Part shown: positions 1-14,300 of the stretch, one piece after another | Layout: every line of letters starts with the position of its first letter | How positions within the stretch are numbered: position 1 is the first letter of the stretch | Source: Paraspadella gotoi | Taxonomy: Eukaryota; Chaetognatha | NCBI GenBank assembly: GCA_051294375.1 | Contig: CM119270.1 | Location: 16,338,573 to 16,402,572, forward strand | Direction: 5' to 3' | DNA: 64,000 bases | Notes under the pieces: model-generated | Databases searched by the model: none | Told to the model about the DNA's origin: nothing | What the model saw: only the letters and a program-made list of their open reading frames with translations | Made by a program: the position numbers and the translations under genes

Positions 1-480
1 AAAAAATAGGTTAAGATTTTGTTTAAACTTGTTCAAATAAAGAAATATCAATGAACTTAAAATTATGAAAATGCGCGGACGGGGCCCGAATGGATTGCTA
101 AGATTAAGAACTCTTCAAAGTATGTTTTGTTTTTAAAGAAACAAAAAATTTAAATATTACTAAATTTATATTCAAACTTTTCGCCAGAATGTTTTCCTAT
201 TCAAATGAAAAAAAAAAAAAAAATCGTAATTTCTTCCCCTAAAAATATTTGAATTTTGATGTCCTTTTAAAGTTTATTTCTTTTTCTTCGTGATTTTTCA
301 AAAGTAGTGAACGAAAAAGTCTTTGCCTTTGTCTTTCTCAGTCGAAATGAACGACAAAGTCTTTGTCGTCGTGACACAAACCGCAGCCTCTGCAGACGGG
401 ACACTCGATCTGTAGTGGAGATAAACGGAAGGAGGTCTTCATGAATCAAAGGAGCATGTCATTGAGGTCGTTGTAATCCA

Positions 481-636
481 ACTGACTGACTGACTGACTG
501 ACTGACTGACTGACTGACTGACTGACTGACTGACTGACTGACTGACTGACTGACTGACTGACTGACTGACTGACTGACTGACTGACTGACTGACTGACTG
601 ACTGACTGACTGACTGACTGACAGACAGACAGACTT
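481..636. repeat. (ACTG)n microsatellite with ACAG tail
   Basis: About 35 uninterrupted ACTG units, then ACAGACAGACAG. Confidence 0.98.
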
Positions 637-2318
637 AAAAGGAGCTACTGTCGTAGTCGTCGGCTAGTATTGTTGTGGATGTTGTTGCTGTTGTCGTCGT
701 TCTTTGTTATCCTCGTGGCCCCGGTCTCCCAATCCGACCTGATTACGGAACCAAAATTTGAGGCAGATTTCGTGGAACTCGTGACCGCAAACGGAGACTT
801 TTCTCAAGACGTCGCCATCGGCGTAGTTGGCGCGACAGATCGGGCAAATCTCGTTCTTGACTGATTATAATTAGTATGGTTGATAATGACCGATACGCTA
901 TAAGCTAATTGTGTCGTTATTGATTATTGATGATGAATAATTAATAACGATTAAAAAAAATTAACGAAGTTGACTTTTATGGAGCAAGGACGCGAACGCA
1001 CCTTCGCTGCGCATCCGCTTTTTTCTCCGAATCCTCGTTTGTGAAAAAGCATCTGTTGATAAGCAGGGGTGTGGAAAATTTAAAATAATTGAAAATAATT
1101 TTAGATTTAAATATGTATCACTTGATCATTTTCAACCATGTAAACTCCTCACCTCGCCCCTCGCCCTTCCACCTTGCCAAAACCCTCACCATTCGCATCC
1201 CACCCTACTCGACCCCCCTTCACTTCCCTTCCCGATCCTTTATCACCATCGCCCTGTGATTCTTCTTCAGTTTTTCCTTCCTTGAATTTTCGGGATTCCA
1301 TTCGCTCGAAATTCCGTCCATCGACTTTCACGTGAAGTGTGTTGTGAAGTGTGTCTGTNNNNNNNNNNNNNNNNNNNNNNNNNNNNNNNNNNNNNNNNNN
1401 NNNNNNNNNNNNNNNNNNNNNNNNNNNNNNNNNNNNNNNNNNNNNNNNNNNNNNNNNNNNNNNNNNNNNNNNNNNNNNNNNNNNNNNNNNNNNNNNNNNN
1501 NNNNNNNNNNNNNNNNNNNNNNNNNNNNNNNNNNNNNNNNNNNNNNNNNNNNNNNNNNNNNNNNNNNNNNNNNNNNNNNNNNNNNNNNNNNNNNNNNNNN
1601 NNNNNNNNNNNNNNNNNNNNNNNNNNNNNNNNNNNNNNNNNNNNNNNNNNNNNNNNNNNNNNNNNNNNNNNNNNNNNNNNNNNNNNNNNNNNNNNNNNNN
1701 NNNNNNNNNNNNNNNNNNNNNNNNNNNNNNNNNNNNNNNNNNNNNNNNNNNNNNNNNNNNNNNNNNNNNNNNNNNNNNNNNNNNNNNNNNNNNNNNNNNN
1801 NNNNNNNNNNNNNNNNNNNNNNNNNNNNNNNNNNNNNNNNNNNNNNNNNNNNNNNNNNNNNNNNNNNNNNNNNNNNNNNNNNNNNNNNNNNNNNNNNNNN
1901 NNNNNNNNNNNNNNNNNNNNNNNNNNNNNNNNNNNNNNNNNNNNNNNNNNNNNNNNNNNNNNNNNNNNNNNNNNNNNNNNNNNNNNNNNNNNNNNNNNNN
2001 NNNNNNNNNNNNNNNNNNNNNNNNNNNNNNNNNNNNNNNNNNNNNNNNNNNNNNNNNNNNNNNNNNNNNNNNNNNNNNNNNNNNNNNNNNNNNNNNNNNN
2101 NNNNNNNNNNNNNNNNNNNNNNNNNNNNNNNNNNNNNNNNNNNNNNNNNNNNNNNNNNNNNNNNNNNNNNNNNNNNNNNNNNNNNNNNNNNNNNNNNNNN
2201 NNNNNNNNNNNNNNNNNNNNNNNNNNNNNNNNNNNNNNNNNNNNNNNNNNNNNNNNNNNNNNNNNNNNNNNNNNNNNNNNNAAGTTTGAAATAGTTCAAC
2301 AACGATTTTATTTTGAGA

Positions 2319-2350
2319 CATGCTTCGACTTTGATTCAAGTCTTCATCAT
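2319..2350 (-). ncRNA. Hammerhead-like core, copy 1 (degenerate)
   Basis: Minus strand reads TGATGA, a GACT/AGTC helix, then CGAAGC. The first core base and the GAAA are altered, so it is probably inactive. Confidence 0.35.
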
Positions 2351-3511
2351 GTCCGCTGTCTCAAAATAAAATCGTTGTTGAACTATTTCAAACTTTTATC
2401 CTAATCTACAACGATCGCGAATTTAACATAATTTATTTCTTTTAAATTAATTTAAATATGTGCTGAACAACAGGCATTCGAACACAAATATCGCGAACTG
2501 ACGAAGGTAGCTCTATTGATTATCGTCCATGACAAAATTTTTTAGATCGACTTCAACTCTAAGAAAATTATATCCCCATGAAAAATCAGAGATGAGAGTA
2601 TCTGTTCAGAGATTCCACTCATGAAAGGTCAGGATTATTCATCAAGATTCGCAAAGTGAGGAAGATAGGAAAAGGAGAAANNNNNNNNNNNNNNNNNNNN
2701 NNNNNNNNNNNNNNNNNNNNNNNNNNNNNNNNNNNNNNNNNNNNNNNNNNNNNNNNNNNNNNNNNNGAAAAAGAGGAAGGGGGAATGTGAAAGATGGAAA
2801 AGAAAAGAAAAGGATGTGAGAGGAAGAAAGAAAGCGGAGATAAAAGGTGAGGAAAATAAAAATTGGAATGATGAAAATGGGAAAGAGAAATAAAGAAAAA
2901 AAAAGATGAAGAACAAAAGAAAAAACAGAGATATATGTATATATATTTTTTTAAATACCGTGTTCGTTGGACTCGTCCTCAGCCGCTTCCAAAATGATTT
3001 ACAGTTTTATACAAATTTTTTTCCCCTTAAATCTTCTTAGTCTCAATTTATTTTCTGAAGCTTGAAAGGAGAAAAAGTAAGGATCAGAGATGCAGACGCG
3101 ATCCGGAGAGGCGGAGTGGAAACGCGCGAGGCGCATGTTTTTGAGGTGGCGACACTTGGACAAGAGTCAAAATTGGGGAGAAGGGAGCGAATGCGGAGGC
3201 TTGCAAAAAACGTTGCGCGTTCGCCTCTTGTGCTTTTGTTTTTATAGGCGAAAATCAAAGGTTTTTGCCAAATAAAACCTTTCTATTGTTTCCAAAAATG
3301 TTCTTTTTTTTCAAATTTAGATATTGCTAAATTCTGAAGCGTTTATCAGCTGCCATTGTTTTTTTATTAACATATTTTTTATTCAAAAAAAAAATTTGGT
3401 TCTGTTTATATTTATTTATCTAATAAGTTGTACATAAGCATAATTTTAATATCTTTTTCTTTTAATGCATTCATTCACTCAATTTTTTTTATTTTAAATA
3501 AAAGATAATTA

Positions 3512-3616
3512 ATTTTGTTAATTTATTCCTATGATTATTTAATTAAATTTGTTAATTTATTCCTATGAATAATTAATTAAATTTGTTAATTTATTCCTAT
3601 GAATATTTAATTAAAT
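3512..3616. repeat. 37-bp tandem repeat, three copies
   Basis: TTAATTTATTCCTATGA recurs three times with AATTAAATTTG spacers, in the loop of the surrounding inverted repeat. Confidence 0.8.
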
Positions 3617-3689
3617 CATTTATCATAATTCTATTCTATTTATTCATTTACTTTATTGATTTTATTAATCAAATAATTTTTTTATCTAG

Positions 3690-4390
3690 CATCATTTTTT
3701 AAACTTGATCTTTTTTGATTTGCATTATTATTTTAACTGGCATCATTTTTTCAACTGGCATAATTTTTTTAACATGGATTATTTTTTATTTATATTATTT
3801 TACAACTTGAATCATATTTTTAATTTGCATTATTTTTTTAACCTATATAATTTTTGAATTGCATTATTTTTTTAATTTGTATTATTTTTCCAAACTTGCA
3901 TCATGCTTTTATCTTGATCATTTTTTAACTTGCATCATTTTTTTAAACTAGCTTCATTTTTAAAGTTGTATATTTTTTTTGATTTGCATTAATTTTTTAA
4001 CTTGCAATCATTTTTTAATTCATTTCATTGTTTTTAATTGCATTATTTTTGAAACTTGCATATTTTTTTAACTTCCATTATTTTTTGATTTATAATATTT
4101 TTTTGATTTACATTATTTTTTTTTGATTTGCATTATTTTTTATACTTACATCATTTTTGCACTTATATCATTTTTTAATTTTAAATCATTTTTTATCTCG
4201 CATCATTTTTTGAATGCATAATTTTTAACCTATATCATTTTTCAACTTGCATCATTTTTTTTTCAAATTGCAGCATTTTTTTAACTTGCCTTATTTTTAT
4301 TATATTATATTTTTAACTTATATTATTTTTCTCTTTTTGTAATTTTTTAAATTTATATTACCTTTTAACTTATATGGTTTTAATTTTTAT
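3690..4390. repeat. Degenerate short tandem repeat, ACTTGCATCATTTTTT type
   Basis: About forty imperfect copies of a 15-20 base unit (variants of CTTGCATCATTTTTTA). No coding potential. Confidence 0.75.
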
Positions 4391-6451
4391 ATTAAAATTT
4401 AAATTATCAATTTATTTATAAAAAACAATTCATAAAATTGGTACAAACAATATAACAATTATCCATTTGTTGTTAGTTTGTAAGAATATTAATTTATTAA
4501 TTAATTAATATATAAGAAACTAATTAATTATTATTTTAACTTAATTAATTAATTATCGCTAATGATCGTCATCAGATCCAGCATTTTGTTTTTTTTATTC
4601 TAAGTAAAACTAAAAAACTTTCAGCTTGAATTGAAAAACAAGAAGAAATTTTTTTCTAATGCCAAATAATAAAAATATATAAAATTATGGTAATATTATA
4701 ATTTTTTAAAGAGAATTATACAATTCGATTTTTACTGATTTGGAATACCTACTAAGCATTTTTGATTTTTAATTGATATTTTTTTAAACAATTAGTAAAA
4801 TAATATATTTCTTTTTTTAATTTAATTAATCATAATTAAATATATAAATGTTTGATTGGAAAGTAAAAAAAAGAAATAGAAAAAATAAGTAAAAATAAAA
4901 AAATAAAGGAATACAGAAGAAAGTAAGAAGAGAGAAAGAGGAAATAGAGTGAGTGAAGAGAATAAGAGTAAATAAAAAGAAATGAAATAAAGTCCATATA
5001 AAAATAAATTTTATTTTTATTCTCAATAAATACCTTTCCTAAGTATTTTTAGAAGCTTTATCTCTTTCTCTCCCCATTCTTTTTTTTTCTCTTTCTTTTC
5101 TTTCTCTTCTCCCTCTCTCTACCCTCTCTCTTTTTATTAAATGTCTTGCAAAAATTTGTGTTTAAAAATATATATTTTGTTAAAAAGATTTGAAAAAAGT
5201 TAAAACATATACATTTAAAAAAAAAAAAATTATTTATTTATTTATTTATTAATTTAAAACATAACAAATTGAAAGTTTTTCATGATCCATTGATCTGAAT
5301 TAAAAAAACAACTATTATCAATATCAAAAACTTATAAATAAATTTTAAACAAAAGCCGGAGGCGTTCAAGAGGCGAACGCGGAGGCGATCCGGGCTAAAA
5401 AAATGAGAGGCGAACGCAAAACGGAGCGAGGGGGGGTCTTCGGGAGGCGGGGAGTGGAGGCGGGCGAAATTCACCGCCTCCAGCATGCCCTGGTAAGGAT
5501 AAGAATAAGGATTTGCTTGTCGCTTCCGCTTTTGTTATCGTAATGTACGCGCCACCCTACTCTTTCTCTCCTCTCTCTCTCTCTCTCTCTCTTCTCTTCT
5601 CCTCTCTCTCTTCTCTCTCTCTGTCACACAGTTTTTCTCCTTTCCGGCTTCAGAAAATTAAATTGGAGACTAAGAAGATTCTAAGGGGAAAAAAAATATT
5701 GTATAAATTTGTAATCATTTCGGAAGCGCTGAGAACGAGTCAACGCAACACGGTTTTTTAAAAAAAAGTATATATAACATACATATATCTCTGTTTTTTC
5801 TTCTTTGTTTCTCATCTTTTTTTTTCTTTAATTTCTCTTTCCATTTCATTCCAATTTTTATTTTCCTCACTTGTTATCTCCGCTTTCCTTCTTCCTCCAC
5901 ACTCCTCTTCTTTTCTTTTCCATCTTTCACATTCCCCCTTCCTCTTTTTCTCCCTCCCCTTCTTCCCCCTCTCATCCTCCGTCTCCTCTCCTTCTCCCCA
6001 TCCTTCTCCCCTCCCTCTCTTTTCTCTCTTTCTCCTTTCCTATCTTCTCACTTTGCGAAATTTGAATGAAAATAATCCTACCTTTCATGAGTGGAATCTC
6101 TGAAAGATTACTCTCAATCTCTGATTTTTCATGCGGGAATAGTAATTTTCTTAGATTTGAAGCGATCTAAAAAATTGTTTGTCATGGACGATAATCAATA
6201 GAGCTACTTCGTCAAGTTCGCGATATTTGTGTTTCGAATTGCCCTGTTGTTCAGCACATAGTTTTAAATTAATTTAAAAGAAATAAATTATGTTAAATTT
6301 TATGCGAACGTTCTCGTTGCGTCCCGTCCAACGTTGTTTCAAATATAGAAAAAAGGTCATTTATGTGATAATCCTTGTAGATTTGGTTGATAGATTAGGA
6401 TAAAAGTTTGAGAAATAGTTCAACCGACGAATTTTTTTTGAGACATGCGGA

Positions 6452-6487
6452 CATGATGAAGACTTGAATCAATAGTCGAAACATGTC
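6452..6487 (+). ncRNA. Hammerhead-like core, copy 2
   Basis: ATGATGA, GACT...AGTC helix, CGAAACATGTC. Mirror copy of the one at 2319, being in the other arm of the same inverted repeat. Confidence 0.4.
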
Positions 6488-6559
6488 TCAAAATAAAATC
6501 GTTGCTTGAACTATTTCAAGACTTTTTCCTAGAAAATGTTTATACTTTAATTCAAGAAT

Positions 6560-8505
6560 CTCAAAGATCGGTTCATAAAATTACCAGTATGAATCAATTA
6601 ATCTCTTTTTTGTCGAAATATAATTTCGATCGTCATGTCAGAAATTGAGATATGTGCGGCAGCGCCGGCCGGCGTCGGGAACGCGTCGGCAGCGTCGGCA
6701 GCCGGCAGAGGCCAACGACGCAATACTGAAAGAGAGAACAACGCAACGAATGAACAAGGGTGACAACATTATTTAAAGACATTAACATATTAACATATTT
6801 ATAAAAACATTATTTTAATATTTTATTTCACGTATTGTTCCATTGCTGAAGGATGGTTATTTCAATACGATCTATTTCCTTAGTTTCCTCAATCTCATTT
6901 ACATATTGTAGTGTTGAACGTGAATTGGTTCATTTTCATTTTTTATTTCAATTATGAGTCTTTTTTCGTTTTTCAGTAAATTTGATGGCTAACCGCAAAA
7001 TGTGAATCCAATTGTTTATGATGCGACGGAAAATCTGGCTTATTTTTTCGTTTCTCAGTTCGCCGTTTCTCAGTCTTCCCCTTTTTACGATCAACGTCCG
7101 CTCGCCCGCTTTAACGATTTCATCAGACGTAATTACTTTTAACCGATAGATTAATTATTATGGTTTTTTTTTTCTTGTTTGTTAATTTTTGTTTATTTTT
7201 GTTTGTTTTTTTTGTTGTTTTCTTTGTTTTCATCAGGCAGATCCGTGTTTTATTCTTCGAATGGCCGTCAGTTTCCGGGATCGTCTGCCACGAGGAAGTG
7301 AAGAAATTTTATTTCGAGATTCAAGAAGATCGGAGTGCGCTTTCCCCTTTTTTCGCCAATCAAAGTGATTCTCTTCTCTCTCACTCCTCTCTCTCTCCTC
7401 CTCCTCTCGTCTCTCTCTCTCTCTCTCTCGTCTCTCTCTCTCTCTCTCCCGTCTCTCTCTCTCTCTCGCTCTTCACAGACACACTATCTTCTCTCTTGGT
7501 TTNNNNNNNNNNNNNNNNNNNNNNNNNCACCTTTCCTCCCTCCTCCTTCATCTTTCCTCCTTTCCTCCCTTCCTCTCTTTTGCTTTCTCGTCATGCTCTA
7601 TTTCGGGGATCAGAAGGAAAAAAAAAAACCCACCGAAACAAAAGATCAACTTGATCCCCGCATTAATTGGCGACCTCCGACCCGCTAATTCCTTTCACAT
7701 CCGGGTTTTTTGTCAGTGGAAACGAAAAGACCCGGATTTAATTGACTTCGCGTGGATATTCCGTATGTGATTGCGAAAGAATGCAGGAGAGAGGAGGAGG
7801 AGGAGGAGGAGGGAGAGGAGGAGGAGGAGGAGGCGGTGGTAAGAAGGGAATCAGATTTCATCAAAAACTTTCGCTCCATTGAATTCTCGATTTGCGCCTG
7901 TAAAAACTTCTCGGCAAATAAACGACGACGACGACGACGCGGAAACCAAAGGCAAACAATAGTCAAGAGTTATGAGCGATCGTTTCTTTTCTGATCAGGA
8001 AAGAATTTCTTGTTTAGAAAGTTGAGGGCCCCAATTTCTCTGTACCTTATTTCAGAAACGTTAATTTTTTTTATTCTGCAGTTAATTATGAAGGAAAAAA
8101 AAATGCAAACAAAGATGAACACAAAGGTTGCAAACGTCAATAGTATTTAGAACAAAAGATCATTGTTATTTTATCGTATTTATCTCTGTTTTCTTTTTCT
8201 CCTATTTTTTTATTTTCCGTCTCAATTTTCGTTTTCCTTTTTTTTTTCAAAATATCGTCTTCACCCAAGAAAACCTTTTTCTCAAAATATTTCTTTTCTT
8301 TCCTCCATATTTTTTTTTCCATTTTCCACCCCTATTTCCTCCACCTTTCCCTTCTTCCTCCCCTCTACCCTCCAACTTCCTCCCCTCTTTCTTCCTCCTT
8401 TTCCTTTCCTCCTTTCCTCCTTTCCTCCCTCGTTCGAAAGCGTTACGCTCGATTAAGCCTCTTTGATTGCGTCATAATCCGAGACAAACTTTGCCTTCTT
8501 TGGAG

Positions 8506-8586
<81 letters not shown>

Positions 8587-10027
8587 GTTCTGCTGCTCCG
8601 TCGACCTCCCAAAATGATACAAATTCAAACAGGAAAACAAACAAAATCGCGAATTCGACCCCAAGAGAAAAAAATATTTGTTTTTCGTTCCACCTTAAAA
8701 TTTGACAGAGGTTTGTCAGACCGTTTTAACATTTACAAGTTTCTTACTTTAGAAACCTTATTATACTTACCTTATTATACTAACCTTATTAACCTCAGGA
8801 AAAAAATATTTTTTTTTCTGTCAGGTTAATACCGATCGAAAACTTTAAGGATTTAAACATTTGATGTTATAAACCTTAAAATTTGACATAAAAATATTTT
8901 TTTACTTTCAATAAAGACTAAAAAAGAGACGGCTCCTCGGGAGAGGGATGGGAAGAGGAGGATGAGGATCGAGAAAATTTACTTAATTAAGCTTTTCTCT
9001 CGATAGTTTTTTATTTTAATTAGTATACAGCACGTGAGAAAATGTCGAAAACTGAAAAATAAATATTAAAGAAGAGCAGAAGAAACAAATGAAATTTAAA
9101 CCGTTGCCATACACTCGCGCGCCCTTACGTACGTACCAAAGTGATCCTCCACTTTCGCCCGAGTTCAAATTCCGTGAATGCGCGCGATTTATATAAGGAG
9201 TAACAACGACAACGACAACAACAACAACAACAGTAATTTAGTGACTCTTTACCCAAGACATCAACCTGCGTTTTTATCGACAATGATGGCGTCAATTTGG
9301 CGCCGTCGTCGTCATCGTTGTCGTCGTCGTCATCGTCATCACACTACTTTACAAAGATGAGGTGACGACGTCTTAAGGACGAGAGAGTCACTAACGTCTT
9401 TGAGTCACGCGGTCGGTACGATTTTTTGCTCTTCTCACTGAAGGTGGCGCTTCGATCCCCGCGCATTGCATTGGCAGAACTAAGCTTTCAAGAGTGTCTC
9501 ACGCTGACTCCCAAAGTACCTGATTTCCCTATGAAAGGGCCTATGAATGAAATGGTATTTCTCCTTCTATCGCCGTCGTTTTCGTAGTGGTCAGCGTTAC
9601 CGTCACCGCAGTGTCAGTCATCTGTCACTCAGACACGAAAAGGGCGCCACCTTTCCAAGAGAAAAATGGCGCTAGGAGAAAAAAAGAGGTGCGGAAGGAG
9701 AAAAACAAAGAAAACAAAAGAGGAAAGGGAAGAAGAACGGAAGGAGACGAGAGAAAATTAAGGAAGAAGAATAAGAAGAGAGGAGAGAAGAAAGAGACAA
9801 GTTACGGAAGAAGGTGATCGAAGGAGAGAAACGAATTCGGGTCAAAGGTCACTTCACCCGGGATCCGTTGAGGTCATGTGGGTCGGAGTGTAAACGGGGA
9901 AATTTAATCGCACGGAAGAGAGAGATAGAGAGGAGAAGAGGAGAGAGAGATGAGAGAGAGAGTCTCCACAGGCAGGTAATCTCTTGCTTCTTTCCACAAC
10001 GCCTTCCTCTTCCCCAAGAACCCACCC

Positions 10028-10091
<64 letters not shown>

Positions 10092-11100
10092 CTCTCTCTC
10101 TTTCTCACCCAGAATTGGGTCGTCGAGGTCCCGCCATCCGCGCGTTGATTAAAACCGGAAGTGAAAGACGCGGAAAAAATGGAAGGAGGCAGAGAGAGCA
10201 GAGAGGAGAGAGAGAGAGAGAGAGACAGGGGACTCGGGGAAAAAAATGGAAGGCGGCGAACGTTGAAGTCAAAGATCAATTTAGGGCGATGCATGAAAAG
10301 AGAGAAAGTCAGAGAAGAATAGACAGGAAAGAAAAGATAAGAAAGGAAAGAAAAAAAAAGGAAGGAAAAAATAAAGAAAGAAAATAAGGTATCAAAATAA
10401 TTTTTAAAAAAGAAATATTTAAGAAAAATTGCAGAAATAAAAGAAAACAAGTTTGACCAAACAATGCCGGATATGCTCGCGATCAAAAGCGGTAAGCAGC
10501 AAATCAGATGATTAATTAATTAATTAATTGATTATTCAATTTATTAATTAATTTTTCTTATTTTTACATTTATTATAATAATAAAAAAGCCTACTTCCTT
10601 CGTTGTACTCATGATTATTTGGCGTTTAAAGTGAAGGTGTGACGGTCAGGCCGACAGACAGACAGACAGACCAACAGACGGACGGACGGACCTATTTTTT
10701 GGGGGCATAATTTATCATAATTTGATATTCTTACATGATCTACACAACTTACCGACAAAATTTTGGGGTGGGACCGACGGACTGACAAGCGAATCGTAGA
10801 CCCGGAATCTGCTGTATGCAGATCCGGCTAAAAAGAAACCATCGAAAAGATAGAAATTGCGCGATTCTAATGCAAATCATAAAAAATAATAAGAATCAAT
10901 AGCTACATGGGAGTAATGGCTTCACTCAAATACTAAAATATAACAAGTCCACTCGGATCGTCGATCTATTCAGAATCATCATTATAATCATAATTGTGAC
11001 ATTGAAAAAAATCGACATTAAAAGTTCTTTAGCGAACATATCACGGGAATTTTTTTCACATGATCACTCTGGATCCTCTACAGCCGCTACAGCCGCCGCC
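6560..11100. other. No gene recognised
   Basis: AT-rich DNA with CT, GA and trinucleotide runs (for example 9300-9345). Open frames here are low-complexity or lack supporting splice structure. No RNA gene seen. Confidence 0.6.
8505..8583. repeat. (CT)n microsatellite
   Basis: About 39 pure CT units. Similar tracts lie at 10038-10110, 32332-32450, 34880-34920, 47135-47198 and 49330-49430. Open frames through them (Leu-Ser or Arg-Glu runs) are not genes. Confidence 0.98.
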
Positions 11101-11118
11101 GCTGCAGCCGCCGCCGCT

Positions 11119-11322
11119 TCACCGCCGCTTCAGCCGCATCCGCAGCGAGAGGATAGTGATTCCGAAGATGTGAAAGATCGAAGCCAAAGCGACGAGGATG
11201 AGATAGTCACGCGTCTTGTCGTCGATGAAGGAAAAGATTTCCAAAACTTGACGTCCGGTAGAATAATTGTCGCAAGAGGGCGCTGGCGGCGGCTTGCAGT
11301 AATCGAGGATCTCGTTCCTTAC
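11119..11322 (-). CDS. ABCG gene B, C-terminal exon
   Basis: 204 bases with TGA at 11119-11121. Encodes NEILDYCKPPPAPSC, then a last helix YLILVALASIFHIFGITILS and the basic tail LRMRLKRR. Acceptor CTCAAAG. Confidence 0.87.
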   Translation of the reverse strand, partial: VRNEILDYCKPPPAPSCDNYSTGRQVLEIFSFIDDKTRDYLILVALASIFHIFGITILSLRMRLKRR

Positions 11323-14300
11323 CTTTGAGAAGGTAGAGTGGGTAAGGTCGGGGAGAAGAAGGGACGATTGAAAAGGGATCTCGGTGGTAGAGAGTTCGGG
11401 TGAGGTTTAAGTTCGAGTCATGCAAACTTTGAGAAATGTTCACGAAGAATGTCGCTATAGAAATTTGAGAGAAAAAATGTTTTTTTTCCGAAAAGGCCGT
11501 CAACTATATACACTACGCACACTACGCACTACGCACAGTACACTACAGTACACTACGCACAGTACACTACAGAACACTACGCACAGTACACTACGCACAG
11601 TATACTCCTGATTACATTAGGGGGAGACTAACTCAGAAAGGTGGTTACGAAATTTGAATTAAGCACCTGCTCAAACGAAAATTTGAACATTTTTTTAAAA
11701 AAATTGAATAGACAAAAAAAATTTAATATTACTCTATACCCAATATTTTATTTTTTTAATATTTATTTATAAATAAGAAAGACTAAATTTTTTTTTACCC
11801 TGAAAGTTGACTTGAAGACTAAAGTTCTGAACGCCCCCCCCCGTCTCTATTGCAATTCAATTCATAGAGATTTATATGACGTTCAATGTTATCCCTCAAA
11901 TATCGCTCACAACCACAGTCGACCAAAAACAACGACGAGAGCGTTCGCGACGACAGAAAACGACGACGCCGCCAATTACCTCGTCGACGAGATACTTTCG
12001 TTTGAGCAGCGCCCGCTTCATGTCGACCAAACTGTGGCTGTTGTTAACAAAGTGAGGAATACATTGCGGCGCCATGTTTTTGTAGAGAGCGACGGTCAAC
12101 AATTCCATCAGGTAGTAAACGGGGTTGATGTACATGAAGACGATGAAGACGCCGGGGATCTGACTCCTGATGGGGAAATTAGAGAAGGTTTGATGGTGTG
12201 AGCTCTGCAGTGATTGAAAGATATGGATTATAGAATATAGTAAATTTGGTCAAAACAGTTGAAGATTTTATTTTTAATTAATCATTTTTGTTTATTTACA
12301 TATAATCCTTTTAAATATTTTTTTAGACGTAAGCTTGTTTATTAATTTATTTTTTTATTTTTTTATTTGTTCATTTTTTCATTTGTTCATTAGTTACTTG
12401 GGAATGAATACGCTGGAGAAAAGTGCGCAGATCGTGAAGAAAGGACCAGAAAATGAAGAAGCGACTTGGAAGCTGAAGTCGTTATGAATTCGAAGCGATG
12501 GCGACGGAAATGAAAGGGTTAAAAATCTCACCTTTTAGACATTTTGATATTTCCATAAATGACTTCATAACAAAAACGATGTTTAATTTCTTATTAGAAA
12601 TCGAGGGAAGAAAATATTTTTTAACATCGTGTTGTACGTTAAGGATAGATTTTCCCTCTATTACCAGAAGACGACTCTAACATTCATGTTCCCATTATAA
12701 AACTAATAAATGAAGTCAACTATATATATATAGAACCAAATTCCGAAGCTCGATCCCAAACCTTTTTTCATAATATTTTTATATTTTTGTAGAGAATACT
12801 GGAATAATGTAAATCTTAAGTTACATCTAAATTGGCCCATGGGTTTAGAATAAATTCGACCAAAACAAACTAAAATTCCTCTCCCGTTTTTTTCAAACAT
12901 TCTCGCCTTTTTAAGATTTTCGCCGATTCTGACTTCCTCTTACAAAACTTATAATTCCGCTAGTTAATTTTTTTTTCCTTTAATGAGCGAAGGGATCCAC
13001 AACTTTCTAATCTTTTATAATGTCTAGGTAAAAAAATTATAATACATTACATTAACATTGGGGATATTGTGAAAGTGTAATGTCTTGTGAAGCCTGTGAA
13101 AGTTGAGTAATTAAAAAAATTGCCTATTTTATTATTAAAAAACTGACATTAAAGTAAGGAAGTTGAACATCTACTGGCTCCTTTCAGTAAACGTCCCTGT
13201 TCTCTAAAATAAGAGATAATGTTTTACTTTTTGCTGGTGGAAAAGAAAGATAAATCTTAGACTGTCTCATGGGGTGAATAATATTTTGTAGAATTTTTTG
13301 TAAGCATGCTTGTAAAATCAGACAAGCAATTATTTAAGTGACAAACAATTTACATTTTCTTTATCGCAAAAAACTTTTAAGTTTTACTTAGAGTACAATT
13401 TAGCTTTTTTTCTTGAGAATCATTAAAAAGAATTTAATTTTTATTTTATTCTTATGGGGTGTCATTAGTTTTAAAATTAATTTATAATTTTGACTTAGTT
13501 TGACACTCACCCTGTAAAGAGATTTCAGCAAAAAATAATTTTCTAAAATTGTATCTTGAATGTGCCCTATGATTATGCTTCATTTTTGTACTATTGCCAA
13601 CCATTTATCTTTGTTTCCTTCAAAAGATATAGGAAAAATAAGTTTTTTCTCTTAACCTTCCTTTTAATTTCTTTTTTAAATAAAAAATTTCGCCGATGAA
13701 AACTGGACCAATTCACTTTACCATGTTGGTTTAATATGAAAAAATTGGTCAATAATAAAAAGAAAAATAGAACCGAGTCTTAGGGGACACAAGGCTTTTG
13801 GATCTCATATTCGAGTACCATTTATAAAGCTAACATAACCCTAATCCTGTTTGTAATTTTTAAAAAAGGTGAAATTTCCTCTTTGCATTTCTATAGTAAA
13901 AATGAGTTTTGAAAATCCTCCGAGAGATGAGTAGTTCATTTCCCCTGGCTTGTTTGATATTAAAATCTTTATCAAATGCCACAAGAAGAAGAGGAACGAG
14001 CTCTTTGAGATGCAAAGCTGTCGGAATCGGGTGTTTTTTACAACTGTTTTCTACCAGACCACGAAGCCTGAATCCCAAAACTTATCACAAAACTTCCGGT
14101 TTTTAATCACTGACCAACAGGCGACAAACAATAACAATCGAGAGATCCGCCCTCCCTTCTTCAACGCTGCTGGTCATGCTGGAGAAGAAGAGACCGACTA
14201 GCGATCGCCGACGAGGCGCGCCCAGAACGATGGATGATGATCACGGATGCGTACATGGACCCCAATTTAACCGGAGGCGTCGAAGAGGCTCAACAGAAGA

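Larger units (their letters stand above)
2282..6540. repeat. Inverted repeat, arms about 1 kb around a 2-kb AT-rich loop
   Basis: 2282-3250 matches the reverse complement of about 5340-6540: the GAACTATTTC block, a stretch with GATTATCGTCCATGACAAA, the polypurine/polypyrimidine blocks at 2770-2920 and 5820-6050, and CTTCTTAG...TTTTCTGAAGC at 3030 against 5655. An N gap interrupts the left arm. Confidence 0.85.

Noticed and set aside
1149-2404. Long open frames across 1359-2281
   Set aside because: They exist only because the gap is filled with Ns; no real codons support them.
7685-7994. Glu-rich and Ser-rich frames on both strands
   Set aside because: Arise from (GAG)n and (GAC)n runs; no splice support or conservation.
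8443-8664. Arg-Glu and Leu-Ser repeat proteins at (CT)n/(GA)n tracts here and at 32181-32562, 40456-40677, 56861-57224, 61539-61952
   Set aside because: Dinucleotide repeats are open in all frames; no conserved flanking protein sequence.
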